A stretch of 39,112 bases of DNA from a virus. This document shows positions 24,705-32,454 of the stretch, one piece after another. A model generated the notes under the pieces. It searched no databases, had not been told where the DNA came from, and saw only the letters and a program-made list of their open reading frames with translations. Location: positions 1 to 39,112 of IMG/VR virus record IMGVR_UViG_3300009702_000048; one strand, written 5' to 3'. Every line of letters begins with the position of its first letter. The first letter of the stretch is position 1. The position numbers were made by a program, and so were the translations under genes.

Positions 24705-27299
24705 ATGCCCGTAACGCTCAGCCAGTTCACCAACAGTGAGATCGACGTCCGGTACAAGGAGGAGTTCCTCTCCGGGTCGATGAACACCAAGGTGGGTGGA
24801 GGGATCATCCCCACCGGGATCCACTCCGGCTTCTACCTCACGACGAGCGGCGTAGCGCTCTCGGTCACGGTGGATCCGAGCAGCGACACGCAGAACATCG
24901 CGATGACTCCCTCGGGGGACTTCGTGGTCACGCTGCGGCGGACGGGGAGCCAGGCTGTCGACCTCTCCTCGAAGGTGAGCACGACCGTCGCGATCTGCCT
25001 GTACGCAAACTACGCTATCGGGGGAACGACAGCGGGGGAGATCCGGGCCTATGAGACCTCCCCCACCGACGAGCTGACGGTTGCTCCGGAGTTCGACGAC
25101 CTGGTCATCCTCGGCGAGGTGGTGGTCCCAGCCTCAGGGGTTATCGCGGGTTCGAGTATCACCGCCAACCGGAGGACGCCGGCGGCCGAGTTTGTTCTGC
25201 CTGGTCAGAAGCCCCTGACCTCCCTGGTTCAGAACCCTGCCTTCACCTTCGGCGATCTGGGGTCAGCGTACTCGCTCAACACGCCCCCATGGGAGTGGCA
25301 GGCGACCAGCCCGACGGATACCCGGTTGCGGTGCAGCAACTCGAACGTCTCACCGGTTGCTGGCACGGATCGCTACCAGGCCGTGGAGGTGCTCTCGGCT
25401 TCGACTCCGGCCTCGCTGAGTCTCTACCAGGACCTCTCTTACCCCATCGTGCTCGGAGGGTCGTCGACCAAGGGCGAGCAGTTCATCCGAGTCCGTGCGC
25501 TCATTGGGGTCAACGCGGCAGCGGCCGGAGGTACTGCGCAGATCACCGTCCAGACGATGGACAACAACGGGAACTCAACCTTCGATGCGATGACCCTCTC
25601 GGTGGATCTTTCTTCCCCGGGGCTCCTCTCCATCAACGAGGTGGTCGAGGTCGCCTCTTCCGCTGAGGTGTACCTCTCGCGCATCGGGATCGACTTCGTT
25701 GGGGTCTCGTGGGGGACGACGGGCGAGCAGGTCGACATCTACTACTTGCAAGCTCAGATCGTTGACTACGAGTACACCGGGATTACCGACAAGGACCTGA
25801 AGGACTTTCGGATCTTTCAGACGATCATGGGCGGTCGGATGGCCCTATTCGATCGGAACGAACTGGATGGGACGAGCTTCACCTCGACCCCGAGTGTCAC
25901 TCCGGCAGTGTTGCTCCAGTTGCTTTCGAGGGGGACGGCGAACAGCAACCCTCTCTTGAAGCTCCTTCGGCTCGACCGCACCGATGAGGACAACACCAAC
26001 GGCGGTGTGAGCCTGGAGATGCGGGGGCATATCGAGCACCTGCACGAAGCGGATGTCAACAACGGGCTCCGGGACACGCCTGCGATCCAGTCGGTCTTTG
26101 CGGCGGCCGATTCATACACCTTGTTCTGGGAGTCCCAGTCGAGTTTGGGGCCAGGGGTTTCTCATCCGTCCTTGCGGCTCTACTCCAGTCACTCGGGTGA
26201 GATGTGGTTCACCTCGAACGCCTACTTCGAGCCGACTGGTGCTCTTTGGCACAAGGACACGGGCGCGGAGTCGACCGCGTTCGTGATCACGAACACGGAG
26301 GGGGTCAAGGTCCTCAAGGAGACCTCGGTCGTGTTGTCCACGACGTGGCTCAGCACCGCTTGGGACGAGTACGCGGTTGCTGCGGATCCCTCGGCAGTGA
26401 TGCGCCTCGGGGAGGGCCTCCAAGGGGCCATCGCTGATGCGCTGCTCCCCCGGGTTTCCGGGGTTACCGCGGGTGTCGGGGTCTCAGATCGAACGCTGAT
26501 GTTCGAGTTTGAGGACCCGAACCCTCCCAACAATCGCGTCCGCGTTTACCACGCCCCGAACGGGCTTGTTCCTGCCATTGGGGGTGAGCCGATCGAGATC
26601 ACCGAGAACGCCGAGTACTTGGCGACGGGGCAGTGGCAGAAGGACATCGCCACGAACCCCTCGGGGATCTGGTCGTTCGCTCGCTCGGGGATGGGGATCG
26701 GGTATCACCCCTCGACCGCTGACGGGGGGACCAACCCCTTCAACGACGGGGATTGGGATGAGACGATTCGGATGGATCAGGGGATCTCATCTTCCCCCAT
26801 CGGGGGCTTCACGCACGCGGCCGTCCTCGCTCGGGATGGGAGGCTCCAACTCTTCTCCCCCACGACCGAAGACCAGGGGTCCAACCCGCTGAACAACTCA
26901 CCGGTCGCTCCAGTAGCCAACACGCTCTACGCCAAGACGATGGTCAAGGCGATGGGCCGGTTCACCGTAACGAACGGTGGGGCCCCGGTGATCGACCAGG
27001 ACGCCAGCTTCAACATCTCGTCGATCACCAATCTCGGGCTCTTGGGGATGGATGTCGTTCTAAGGGCGCCTGTCGAGACCGACTCTCACTACGTGGTCGT
27101 GATCACGGGAGGTCTCATCACCTCAGTGGCCGCTAACACGCTCCCCGTGTACCAGGTTTCGGATGGTGCAGGGGGCCCGCCTGGAGACAACTTCATCATC
27201 GTCGGGGCGGATGCGAACAACCTGGCGAATCCCTTCAACTTCGGCTCGGCGAACTACAGCGACCGGGTGATGTTCATCATGTTGGGGAAGCAGACATGA
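24705..27299 (+). CDS. Large tail fibre / receptor-binding protein
   Basis: This 864-residue protein is the largest distal structural candidate here. The N-terminus (MPVTLSQFTNSEIDVRYKEE, then FLSGSMNTKVGGGIIPTGIH) resembles fibre starts that sit on the collar protein encoded just before. Beta-rich sections follow, with a galactose-binding-like jelly-roll region at ~150-340 (FGDLGSAYSLNTPPWEWQAT, then STPASLSLYQDLSYPIVLGG). Late blocks contain NNSPVAPVANTLYAKTMVKA, common in fibre tips. No lyase motif or chaperone was recognised. Recognition of the host surface is inferred. The next gene overlaps by four bases. Confidence 0.75.
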   Translation: MPVTLSQFTNSEIDVRYKEEFLSGSMNTKVGGGIIPTGIHSGFYLTTSGVALSVTVDPSSDTQNIAMTPSGDFVVTLRRTGSQAVDLSSKVSTTVAICLYANYAIGGTTAGEIRAYETSPTDELTVAPEFDDLVILGEVVVPASGVIAGSSITANRRTPAAEFVLPGQKPLTSLVQNPAFTFGDLGSAYSLNTPPWEWQATSPTDTRLRCSNSNVSPVAGTDRYQAVEVLSASTPASLSLYQDLSYPIVLGGSSTKGEQFIRVRALIGVNAAAAGGTAQITVQTMDNNGNSTFDAMTLSVDLSSPGLLSINEVVEVASSAEVYLSRIGIDFVGVSWGTTGEQVDIYYLQAQIVDYEYTGITDKDLKDFRIFQTIMGGRMALFDRNELDGTSFTSTPSVTPAVLLQLLSRGTANSNPLLKLLRLDRTDEDNTNGGVSLEMRGHIEHLHEADVNNGLRDTPAIQSVFAAADSYTLFWESQSSLGPGVSHPSLRLYSSHSGEMWFTSNAYFEPTGALWHKDTGAESTAFVITNTEGVKVLKETSVVLSTTWLSTAWDEYAVAADPSAVMRLGEGLQGAIADALLPRVSGVTAGVGVSDRTLMFEFEDPNPPNNRVRVYHAPNGLVPAIGGEPIEITENAEYLATGQWQKDIATNPSGIWSFARSGMGIGYHPSTADGGTNPFNDGDWDETIRMDQGISSSPIGGFTHAAVLARDGRLQLFSPTTEDQGSNPLNNSPVAPVANTLYAKTMVKAMGRFTVTNGGAPVIDQDASFNISSITNLGLLGMDVVLRAPVETDSHYVVVITGGLITSVAANTLPVYQVSDGAGGPPGDNFIIVGADANNLANPFNFGSANYSDRVMFIMLGKQT

Positions 27300-27688
27300 G
27301 CTTTACTGTTCAGTGGTTCCGGCAGACTGACGGTCGGGATATCAACCCCGATCTGACGGTGACTCCGAAGGGGGTCACGGTGGGTCAAGGGTCTTGGGTC
27401 TTGCGCGGGCAGAAGGTCGTGCTTGAAGCGGACGCTGTTTGGTCGCACAGATCCCGGGCGAAGGACGTCCAGGTGATTGCCTACCTTGTCCGGCACACAG
27501 GCACGCAGGCGATCTCCGTGCTCGTGGACGAGATCGTGGAGGACGGGGCGGACTTCCCCTACAGCTTCGACATCGGCCCCTACGAGGAGCTGTGGAAGCT
27601 GTGGTACCTGAAGATCCCAGGAGGGACGTCGGATCTGACAGCCCTTGAGGGGATTTGTTTTCGCACGAAGGTCTTCGAGGAGGGCTGA
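27296..27688 (+). CDS. Unknown fibre-adjacent structural protein
   Basis: This 130-residue protein overlaps the fibre gene by an ATGA. It is beta-rich: FTVQWFRQTDGRDINPDLTV, RGQKVVLEADAVW, then an LWKLWYLKIPGGTSDL strand. There is no cysteine cluster or membrane segment. The family is not recognised. Coupling to the fibre gene suggests it is a fibre accessory or assembly factor. It overlaps the next gene by one base. Confidence 0.7.
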   Translation: MSFTVQWFRQTDGRDINPDLTVTPKGVTVGQGSWVLRGQKVVLEADAVWSHRSRAKDVQVIAYLVRHTGTQAISVLVDEIVEDGADFPYSFDIGPYEELWKLWYLKIPGGTSDLTALEGICFRTKVFEEG

Positions 27689-27891
27689 TGGCTTCCAACG
27701 TTATCGACACGAAGGACATCGAGGAGCACGACCAAGAGGTACGAGCGCGTCGTCGGCGGCACCGTCGCGAGACGAAGGGCTCCGACCTCAAGGACCTCTC
27801 CTTCGAGGCTCTCACCCCCGCCCAGCGGGACCGCCTTCTGAAAGCGGTGGCGATCAAACTCGGCCTGATCCAGGATAGTGAGGACCCATGA
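27688..27891 (+). CDS. Small charged helical protein
   Basis: This 67-residue protein begins at ATG 27688, overlapping the previous TGA. It is highly charged (DIEEHDQEVRARRRRHRRE), with a C-terminal helix (TPAQRDRLLKAVAIKLGLIQ). The family is not recognised. Tight overlap on both sides (one base before, four after) supports it as a real coupled gene. Confidence 0.65.
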   Translation: MASNVIDTKDIEEHDQEVRARRRRHRRETKGSDLKDLSFEALTPAQRDRLLKAVAIKLGLIQDSEDP

Positions 27892-28295
27892 GTGTGCGCG
27901 TGCGATTCAGGATGGAGGCTTCGGTCTCGTCGACCTCCAACGAAGAGAAGGACCTCGGCAACGTTGCCTATGAGGACGTCACGGATTCGCTCGGTGAGGG
28001 AGGGTCACGAAAGAACCTCTTGGCAGTCGGCGCGACCGATGTGGAGATCACCACGCGGGAGATTGCTGACAAGTCGTTCCTCCTCATCCGAACCAACGCT
28101 CGGTCGTCCACGGACACCCCCGGAACTGTCGAGATCAAGAAAAATAGTGTCGGTGGTGAGGTGACCAGCATCACTCCGCTGGCCACAACCCGCGAGGGGT
28201 TCATGCTTCTCACCACCTCCGGGATCACGGCGCTTTACGCCTCAAACATCGGCTCGGTGGACATGGAAGTCACTGTGGTGGCGGCCGGAGACTGA
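27888..28295 (+). CDS. Unknown beta-rich structural protein
   Basis: This 135-residue protein overlaps its neighbour by ATGA. It is beta-predicted, with SVRVRFRMEASVSSTS, a VEITTREIADKSFLLIRTNA stretch and SDTPGT-like turns. It resembles small virion decoration proteins in composition but matches no family I recognise. It is the last gene before palindrome copy 3 and a promoter-like stretch, so it may close a transcription unit. Confidence 0.68.
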   Translation: MSVRVRFRMEASVSSTSNEEKDLGNVAYEDVTDSLGEGGSRKNLLAVGATDVEITTREIADKSFLLIRTNARSSTDTPGTVEIKKNSVGGEVTSITPLATTREGFMLLTTSGITALYASNIGSVDMEVTVVAAGD

Positions 28296-28300
28296 GCGCC

Positions 28301-28318
28301 TGCGACCACGTGGTCGCA
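28301..28318. repeat. 18-bp perfect palindrome containing GCGACCACGTGGTCGC, copy 3
   Basis: The 16-bp core (28302-28317) is the same as copies 1 and 2. Here the flanking T and A extend the symmetry to 18 bp. It lies between the stop at 28295 and a promoter-like stretch at 28329-28358, a good place for an operator. Confidence 0.85.
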
Positions 28319-28328
28319 AGTGCCTGGC

Positions 28329-28358
28329 TTGACACCCAGATCAACGGTAAACTAGCCT
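28329..28358 (+). promoter_or_regulatory. Possible sigma70-type promoter downstream of palindrome copy 3
   Basis: A perfect TTGACA (28329-28334) is followed after 18 bases by TAGCCT. An alternative -10, TAAACT (28348-28353), is only 13 bases away and too close. The downstream gene starts at 28384 behind CTAGGAGG. The -35 is good and the -10 weak, so this is tentative. Its closeness to the palindrome suggests control by whatever binds it. Confidence 0.4.
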
Positions 28359-28383
28359 CGTTCCAACTAGGAGGTCTTCCCCA

Positions 28384-28755
28384 ATGCTCGTCACTATACA
28401 GAATCAGCTCGCCACCCCGATCAACTACCCGGCTGTCGCCGAAGACGGCATCGCGGTCGGCGGAGGCAATCACCCCGAGGAGACGACCCACCGGGTCGAT
28501 GCGCTCCCCTACCCCTTCGGGCGGTATGTGGGCACGCTCGCAGCCAGTGGTGGCGCCGACTCGATCCAGCTCCCGATGCACACGGCGGACTTCCGCCAGA
28601 GCAGCCTCGTGGGCATGGGCTCGTCCCAGATGGCTCGTGGACTCCCCGTCCGCGACCAGTGGAACCAGATGGTCCAGGCTGGCACCGTGACCTTCGCGGT
28701 CGCTGCCCAGACGGACGAACAGGACGTCGAAGAGGCCTTCATCGCCCTTGTCTGA
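28384..28755 (+). CDS. Unknown small virion-like protein
   Basis: This 123-residue protein has a strong TAGGAGG ribosome site eight bases before the ATG. It starts with LVTIQNQLATPINYPAVAED and is Gly/Ala-rich with a beta character (ASGGADSIQLPMH, then VTFAVAAQTDEQDVEEAFI). The family is not recognised. As the first gene after palindrome copy 3 and the promoter-like stretch it may head a new operon. A decoration or structural role is inferred from context only. Confidence 0.68.
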   Translation: MLVTIQNQLATPINYPAVAEDGIAVGGGNHPEETTHRVDALPYPFGRYVGTLAASGGADSIQLPMHTADFRQSSLVGMGSSQMARGLPVRDQWNQMVQAGTVTFAVAAQTDEQDVEEAFIALV

Positions 28756-28768
28756 TCCACGACGGGTG

Positions 28769-28821
28769 TGCGGCCCATCCCGCCCCGAACGGGGCGAAGC
28801 GGGGATCTCCGCATGGCCGCA
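28769..28821 (+). other. Large imperfect intergenic stem-loop
   Basis: A perfect inner hairpin (CGCCCCG, loop AA, CGGGGCG, at 28781-28796) is nested within outer matching arms, including TGCGGCC at 28769 with GGCCGCA at 28815. No T-run follows. It sits between the stop at 28755 and the preferred start at 28846, and covers an alternative ATG at 28813. It could block or processively modulate translation, or stabilise the upstream mRNA end. Confidence 0.6.
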
Positions 28822-28845
28822 CCCTTCATCCCTTGGAGCGCATCG

Positions 28846-29145
28846 ATGGCCCTGAACGAACTACTGGAGCGAGTCAACGCCACGGGAGCTTTCCGTCACT
28901 GGAAGCACCCGAAGGAGCTGAACGAAACCAGCTCAGGGTCCATCGACTTGCGTCACCTCGGCTCTTCGTGCCGGATGGTCCTCGACTACTCCAAGGTGCT
29001 GGCCTCGGCGGTGATGAAGGATGACCAGGGGCTCGCGGTCCGCGCAGCCTTCGCGATCATGCAGAATCTCTATCCCATCGTCGAGTCGCTCGACGCGGAT
29101 GCTGCCAAGTACCTGGCTCAGGCCGCGGAGCAGCTCCGGCAGTAG
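28846..29145 (+). CDS. Small helical unknown protein
   Basis: This 99-residue protein has its start placed at ATG 28846 because GGAG lies seven bases before it. The in-frame starts at 28768 (GTG) and 28813 (ATG) lie within the stem-loop. The product is helical (ALNELLERVNATGAFRHWKH, then VLASAVMKDDQGLAVRAAFA) with a C-terminal helix ending in AAEQLRQ. The family is not recognised. The next ATG follows its stop by one base. Confidence 0.62.
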   Translation: MALNELLERVNATGAFRHWKHPKELNETSSGSIDLRHLGSSCRMVLDYSKVLASAVMKDDQGLAVRAAFAIMQNLYPIVESLDADAAKYLAQAAEQLRQ

Positions 29146-29146
29146 C

Positions 29147-29488
29147 ATGGCGAAGATCGTTCTACGTTCTGCCCATCTTCGAGACGACCGCTTTGTCGTC
29201 GAGGAGGATGCTGAGCCGGTCGAACTCGACTGGCCCCAGGCGCTTGAGCGCTTGGCCCCCTCGCGAACGCCGCAGGCGCTCAACATGCTGAGGCTCGTGC
29301 GTGCGGGGTGGTTCATCGGGACGCGCCGACAGGGGCAAGTGGTTCGCAACTTCGCGCTCGATGCTGCCGGCAAGGCAAACTCGATCGCGGAGGTGCTTCG
29401 ATGTCAGCCAGCCTTCGAGGCTGAGCTGGTTGAACTCTTCTACGTCGAACGCATCGAGTGGGATGCGCAGATGCAGGAGGCAGTGTGA
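29147..29488 (+). CDS. Small unknown protein
   Basis: This 113-residue protein starts at ATG 29147, one base after the previous stop. An earlier in-frame opening from 29021 lies inside the preceding gene and is rejected. Features are AKIVLRSAHLRDDRFVVEED, a basic LRLVRAGWFIGTRRQGQVV section and a C-terminal helix (FEAELVELFYVERIEWDAQM). The family is not recognised. Its stop overlaps the next gene's ATG by one base. Confidence 0.65.
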   Translation: MAKIVLRSAHLRDDRFVVEEDAEPVELDWPQALERLAPSRTPQALNMLRLVRAGWFIGTRRQGQVVRNFALDAAGKANSIAEVLRCQPAFEAELVELFYVERIEWDAQMQEAV

Positions 29489-30135
29489 TGATCGACGTGA
29501 ACGTCCTGCGGGGCTCGTTCGTTCGTCACACCGATGGCCGCGAAGGACAGGTCCTTCGGGTGTCTTTGCCGTGGGTCCGCTTGGAGTGGGTCGACGAAGA
29601 TGGTAGTGAAGCAATGCTCCGGTCTGATCCCAAGTTGCGGGAGGACATTGAAGTCCTGACGACCGACCGGGGCTGGATCCCACTGGGATCGATCCTGGGA
29701 GTCGTCAAGGAGGAAGCCGAGATGGAAAACTACGATTCAGTGCGAAGCCTGGTCGAGGAGGTTCGAGGCATCCTCGATCTCGACCAAGAGGATGGAGTCC
29801 TCAGCGAGACCAAGAAGCTGATGGGCAAGTTCAAGAAGGGGACCAAGCACAACCCCTTCAAGCGCGTGAAGAAGGGCAAGGGTCTCGGTCCGGGTCCTCG
29901 TGGCTCGACCGCGGTGCCTGGCAAGAAGCGCAACTACTGGAAGTGCCGCTGCCAGAGCTACAAGTGCCTCTGCCGAGGCTCCGAGAACGAGAAGAAGATC
30001 GTGAAGATCGGACGCTCCTACAAGAGCAGCTACAACATCGCCTACCGCAAGTGGCGCAAGAAGAAGGCCAAGGAATACGAACCCGGCGGCAAGCGTGGGT
30101 TCAAGAAGGTCAAGAAGGGCAAGCTCACCAAGTAG
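29488..30135 (+). CDS. SH3/KOW-like protein with Lys-rich, Cys-clustered basic tail
   Basis: This is a 215-residue protein. Residues ~4-60 form a small beta domain (RGSFVRHTDGREGQVLRVS, then WVRLEWVDEDGSEAML) like KOW/SH3 folds. Residues 80-115 are an acidic helix. Residues 113-215 are strongly basic (KKGTKHNPFKRVKKGKGLG) and contain CxC-x4-CxC (Cys 153, 155, 160, 162, WKCRCQSYKCLC), a possible metal site, followed by KIGRSYKSSYNIAYRKWRKK. The tail could bind nucleic acid, as in capsid- or DNA-associated proteins. I do not recognise this combination. It lies among late structural genes. Confidence 0.72.
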   Translation: MIDVNVLRGSFVRHTDGREGQVLRVSLPWVRLEWVDEDGSEAMLRSDPKLREDIEVLTTDRGWIPLGSILGVVKEEAEMENYDSVRSLVEEVRGILDLDQEDGVLSETKKLMGKFKKGTKHNPFKRVKKGKGLGPGPRGSTAVPGKKRNYWKCRCQSYKCLCRGSENEKKIVKIGRSYKSSYNIAYRKWRKKKAKEYEPGGKRGFKKVKKGKLTK

Positions 30136-30158
30136 GCCTCGCCTACTGAGGGAAATCC

Positions 30159-30980
30159 ATGCCGACGTTGGGGTCGCTCGCTACCGGACTCCGCACCGTG
30201 ATGAACTCGCGGCGGAGCGAGGTCTACATGATCGAGCTGGACCGTGATGATCGGCCCCTCAGCGCGACCTCGCGTGGAGATGCTGGAACCGGTGTTGTCC
30301 CTGGGGGCGGAGCCCCCTCGGACACCCGGCGAAAGTTTCAGTACTACCCCGACTCGATCACCGACACGAAGCAGGTCAACTACTCGACCAAGGAGGTCCC
30401 TGGTGGATCTCTCCCGCTCTATCAGTGGGTCAACTCGGGTGAGCGCACGATCAGCTTCACGGCGGTCTTCACGACCGACGTCGACCACTACGCCTTCCGA
30501 TCGCTGGACACCTTCCTCACTGCGTCGGGGGGCGAGTTTGAGCTGGCAGCCAAGGCCCAGGCCGCGGCTGAGCGCCTTCGGGCGGTGGGAGTCAACGAGC
30601 GGAACGCCTACATCCCTGGTGCGCTTGCCTGGCTTCGGCGCTTCATGCTCCCCCGTTACGGGGAGCAGTCCGAGGTGGGGGTGCCGTTCACGGAGCCCCC
30701 TCGAAAGCTCTACCTGGTCTTCCCGGGGACCAACATTCACTGGAGCGGCGGGGATGGGGGCTTCAGCGCGAACAGCGCGCTCCTCTGCATCATGACGCAG
30801 TGTGATGTGACCTATGAGGCGCTCTTCCCCTCGGGCAACCCTCGAATCGTGACGGTGCAGCTCTCCTTTGCAGAGGTTCCGCAGAAGGGCGGGTCGGTCC
30901 GCTTCCCGCGTGTGGGATCCCTGGATACGATCTCCGACGCGCTCTACACCTACCAGCCGTCCGATCGGACATCCTTCTGA
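30159..30980 (+). CDS. Contractile-injection-system tube/baseplate adaptor-like protein (gp48/gp54-like)
   Basis: This is a 273-residue protein. The region ~58-105 (RRKFQYYPDSITDTKQVNYS, then an EVPGGSLPLYQWVNSGERTI phrase, ISFTAVFTTD) matches CIS tube-type proteins related to T4 gp48/gp54 and PVC/Afp7, which seat the tube on the hub. The C-terminal part has a beta region with a YEALFPSGNPRIVTVQLSFA strand, also typical. It is far from the other tube genes (3.8-5.1 kb), an unusual place. The ribosome site is GAGGGAAATCC. The next gene overlaps its stop. Confidence 0.68.
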   Translation: MPTLGSLATGLRTVMNSRRSEVYMIELDRDDRPLSATSRGDAGTGVVPGGGAPSDTRRKFQYYPDSITDTKQVNYSTKEVPGGSLPLYQWVNSGERTISFTAVFTTDVDHYAFRSLDTFLTASGGEFELAAKAQAAAERLRAVGVNERNAYIPGALAWLRRFMLPRYGEQSEVGVPFTEPPRKLYLVFPGTNIHWSGGDGGFSANSALLCIMTQCDVTYEALFPSGNPRIVTVQLSFAEVPQKGGSVRFPRVGSLDTISDALYTYQPSDRTSF

Positions 30981-31411
30981 TGGCCCTGGAGGCGCTCAGG
31001 AGGGCCCTCAAGGAGACGCTGGGTGCTCCTTCGGGGCAGAGGTCTTCCGGGGCCTGGACGGGCTACAGCGCCCCTCTAGGGGCCGCACAGGCCCTCGCGC
31101 CCAACGAGCCTGGCTGGCAGCCCTTCCCCTTCCGCACGGAAACGGCGGAAGTGCTGTGGCGGTACATCCTCAAGATGATGCCGCTCTACCCCGCGCTCCA
31201 GGACATGCCGTTGATCCAGAAAGCTGTCGACGAGTCGGGGGTCAGCCCGCTCGATCTCAGCCCCGAGGACTGGCGACTGTTGGAGATGGCGGTCGAGTGG
31301 AGGCGCAACGGGCTCAAGGGGATGAAGATGCCGACCATCGGTGGTGCCCCAGGGGGCCCATTCGACCCTCGCGAGTACGGGCACCACCTCGCGAAGCGCG
31401 GCGCCCCGTAG
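30980..31411 (+). CDS. Unknown baseplate-region protein
   Basis: This 143-residue protein overlaps the CIS-tube-like gene by one base (TGATG). It is Pro/Gly-rich at both ends with a helical middle (ETAEVLWRYILKMMPLYPAL, then LDLSPEDWRLLEMAVEWRRN). The family is not recognised. Coupling to the tube-adaptor-like gene suggests a baseplate-assembly partner. A 34-base gap follows, holding a GGTAGTTTTCACTCC element. Confidence 0.66.
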   Translation: MALEALRRALKETLGAPSGQRSSGAWTGYSAPLGAAQALAPNEPGWQPFPFRTETAEVLWRYILKMMPLYPALQDMPLIQKAVDESGVSPLDLSPEDWRLLEMAVEWRRNGLKGMKMPTIGGAPGGPFDPREYGHHLAKRGAP

Positions 31412-31445
31412 CCGATCCTCTTGTCATCTGGTAGTTTTCACTCCA

Positions 31446-31637
31446 ATGGCGCTAGGGATCCCCAACATCGATGAAGTGAACCGAGCGATTGACGAGTCGC
31501 CCGAACCGGGTGACCTTTTCTTTCTCCCGGTCCCTATGCCGGTCTACAAGGCGCTGTCCGACGCGGCGGCCAAGAAGAACATGAACGTCGCGCAGCTCCT
31601 CGCTCGGGGGATCGCGCTCGCTGTCGAGGAGGACTGA
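31446..31637 (+). CDS. Small ribbon-helix-helix-like protein
   Basis: This 63-residue protein starts at ATG 31446. A longer in-frame opening from 31341 overlaps the upstream gene and is rejected. Residues ~26-61 (FFLPVPMPVYKALSDAAAKK, then NMNVAQLLARGIALAVEE) show the strand-helix-helix spacing of MetJ/Arc/CopG regulators. It lacks an obvious close ribosome site and instead has GGTAGTTTTCACTCCA before the ATG. A dimeric palindrome-binding protein is possible, but no target is shown. Confidence 0.6.
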   Translation: MALGIPNIDEVNRAIDESPEPGDLFFLPVPMPVYKALSDAAAKKNMNVAQLLARGIALAVEED

Positions 31638-31638
31638 G

Positions 31639-32022
31639 ATGGAAGCTGTTCAAGGAGTCTGGGACTTTTTGGCCCCGCACTGGCCGGGCCTTTCATGGAT
31701 GCTGATCGCGATGCTGGTTGGCCAGGTGATGGCTCACCGGATCTTCACGCGGGAGCAGGCCCACAAGAAGCGCAAGAGCCAGTGGTTCTGGTGGTGGATG
31801 CGGAAAACTCTCCCCCTCCACCCGGTCGTGTCGGGGCTTCTCCTCGGAATCGTCTGGCAGGATCCCGAAGGGGCAGGCTGGCCGTGGGTCGCGAGCCTCA
31901 TGTACTTCGCTGCTTTTGGAGGCGGGAGCATCTGGGCCTACGAAACGGCCAAGGGCCTGTTGAAGAAGAAGGGCATCAACGTGGGTGAGCTGCCCGGTGG
32001 CTCCTCGAAGGAGGACGAGTAA
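31639..32022 (+). CDS. Three-helix membrane protein, holin candidate
   Basis: This 127-residue protein is separated from the previous stop by one base. It has predicted membrane segments at ~17-33 (GLSWMLIAMLVGQVMAH), ~60-74 (LHPVVSGLLLGIVW) and ~81-101 (WPWVASLMYFAAFGGGSIWA), a basic loop (KKRKSQWFWWWMRK) and a charged C-terminus (LLKKKGIN ... SSKEDE). Three transmembrane helices, small size and late-gene context fit class I holins. No endolysin is adjacent in this window, so the lysis role is inference. Confidence 0.65.
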   Translation: MEAVQGVWDFLAPHWPGLSWMLIAMLVGQVMAHRIFTREQAHKKRKSQWFWWWMRKTLPLHPVVSGLLLGIVWQDPEGAGWPWVASLMYFAAFGGGSIWAYETAKGLLKKKGINVGELPGGSSKEDE

Positions 32023-32450
32023 TGGCGTTCCCCGTTCGAGGTTGGCCCCCGCCGCCTGCGACTGCGATCAAGTCTCTTCGCGTCCGTATTGCGGGCTCGG
32101 GGACAGCCTCCTTTTCGGACAACGCCTATCTGTGGATCGACGTGGTCGGGGCGAACCCCTACACTCCGCTCCCCGTGGTGGAGCCAGGGTCGAGCACGCC
32201 CGTGAACGTCGCCACGCCGCCGGTCGGCTCGGGGGACAACGGGAGCGACGGCAGCGCCGGGCCCTATCCTGCGATCTGGGCCTCGCACATCTTGATCGAG
32301 GCGACCGGTGGATACGTCGAGTTTTCGTTCGATGGAACCAACATCCACGGCAAGGTCCTGGCAGGTCAGCGTCGCGAGTTCAGCGATCGGTACGAGGCCG
32401 GCATCGCGGTCCGCGGAGCCGCAGCCACGTTCGTGATCGAAGCGTGGTGA
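32022..32450 (+). CDS. Unknown beta-rich small virion protein
   Basis: This 142-residue protein overlaps the holin candidate's stop (TAATG). It has beta strands (IKSLRVRIAGSGTASFSDNA, then FSFDGTNIHGKVLAGQRREF) and a Pro/Gly/Ser-rich loop (~52-80). This resembles decoration or fibre-tip folds in composition only. The family is not recognised. Four bases separate it from the Nudix gene's GTG. Confidence 0.65.
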   Translation: MAFPVRGWPPPPATAIKSLRVRIAGSGTASFSDNAYLWIDVVGANPYTPLPVVEPGSSTPVNVATPPVGSGDNGSDGSAGPYPAIWASHILIEATGGYVEFSFDGTNIHGKVLAGQRREFSDRYEAGIAVRGAAATFVIEAW

Positions 32451-32454
32451 ACCT

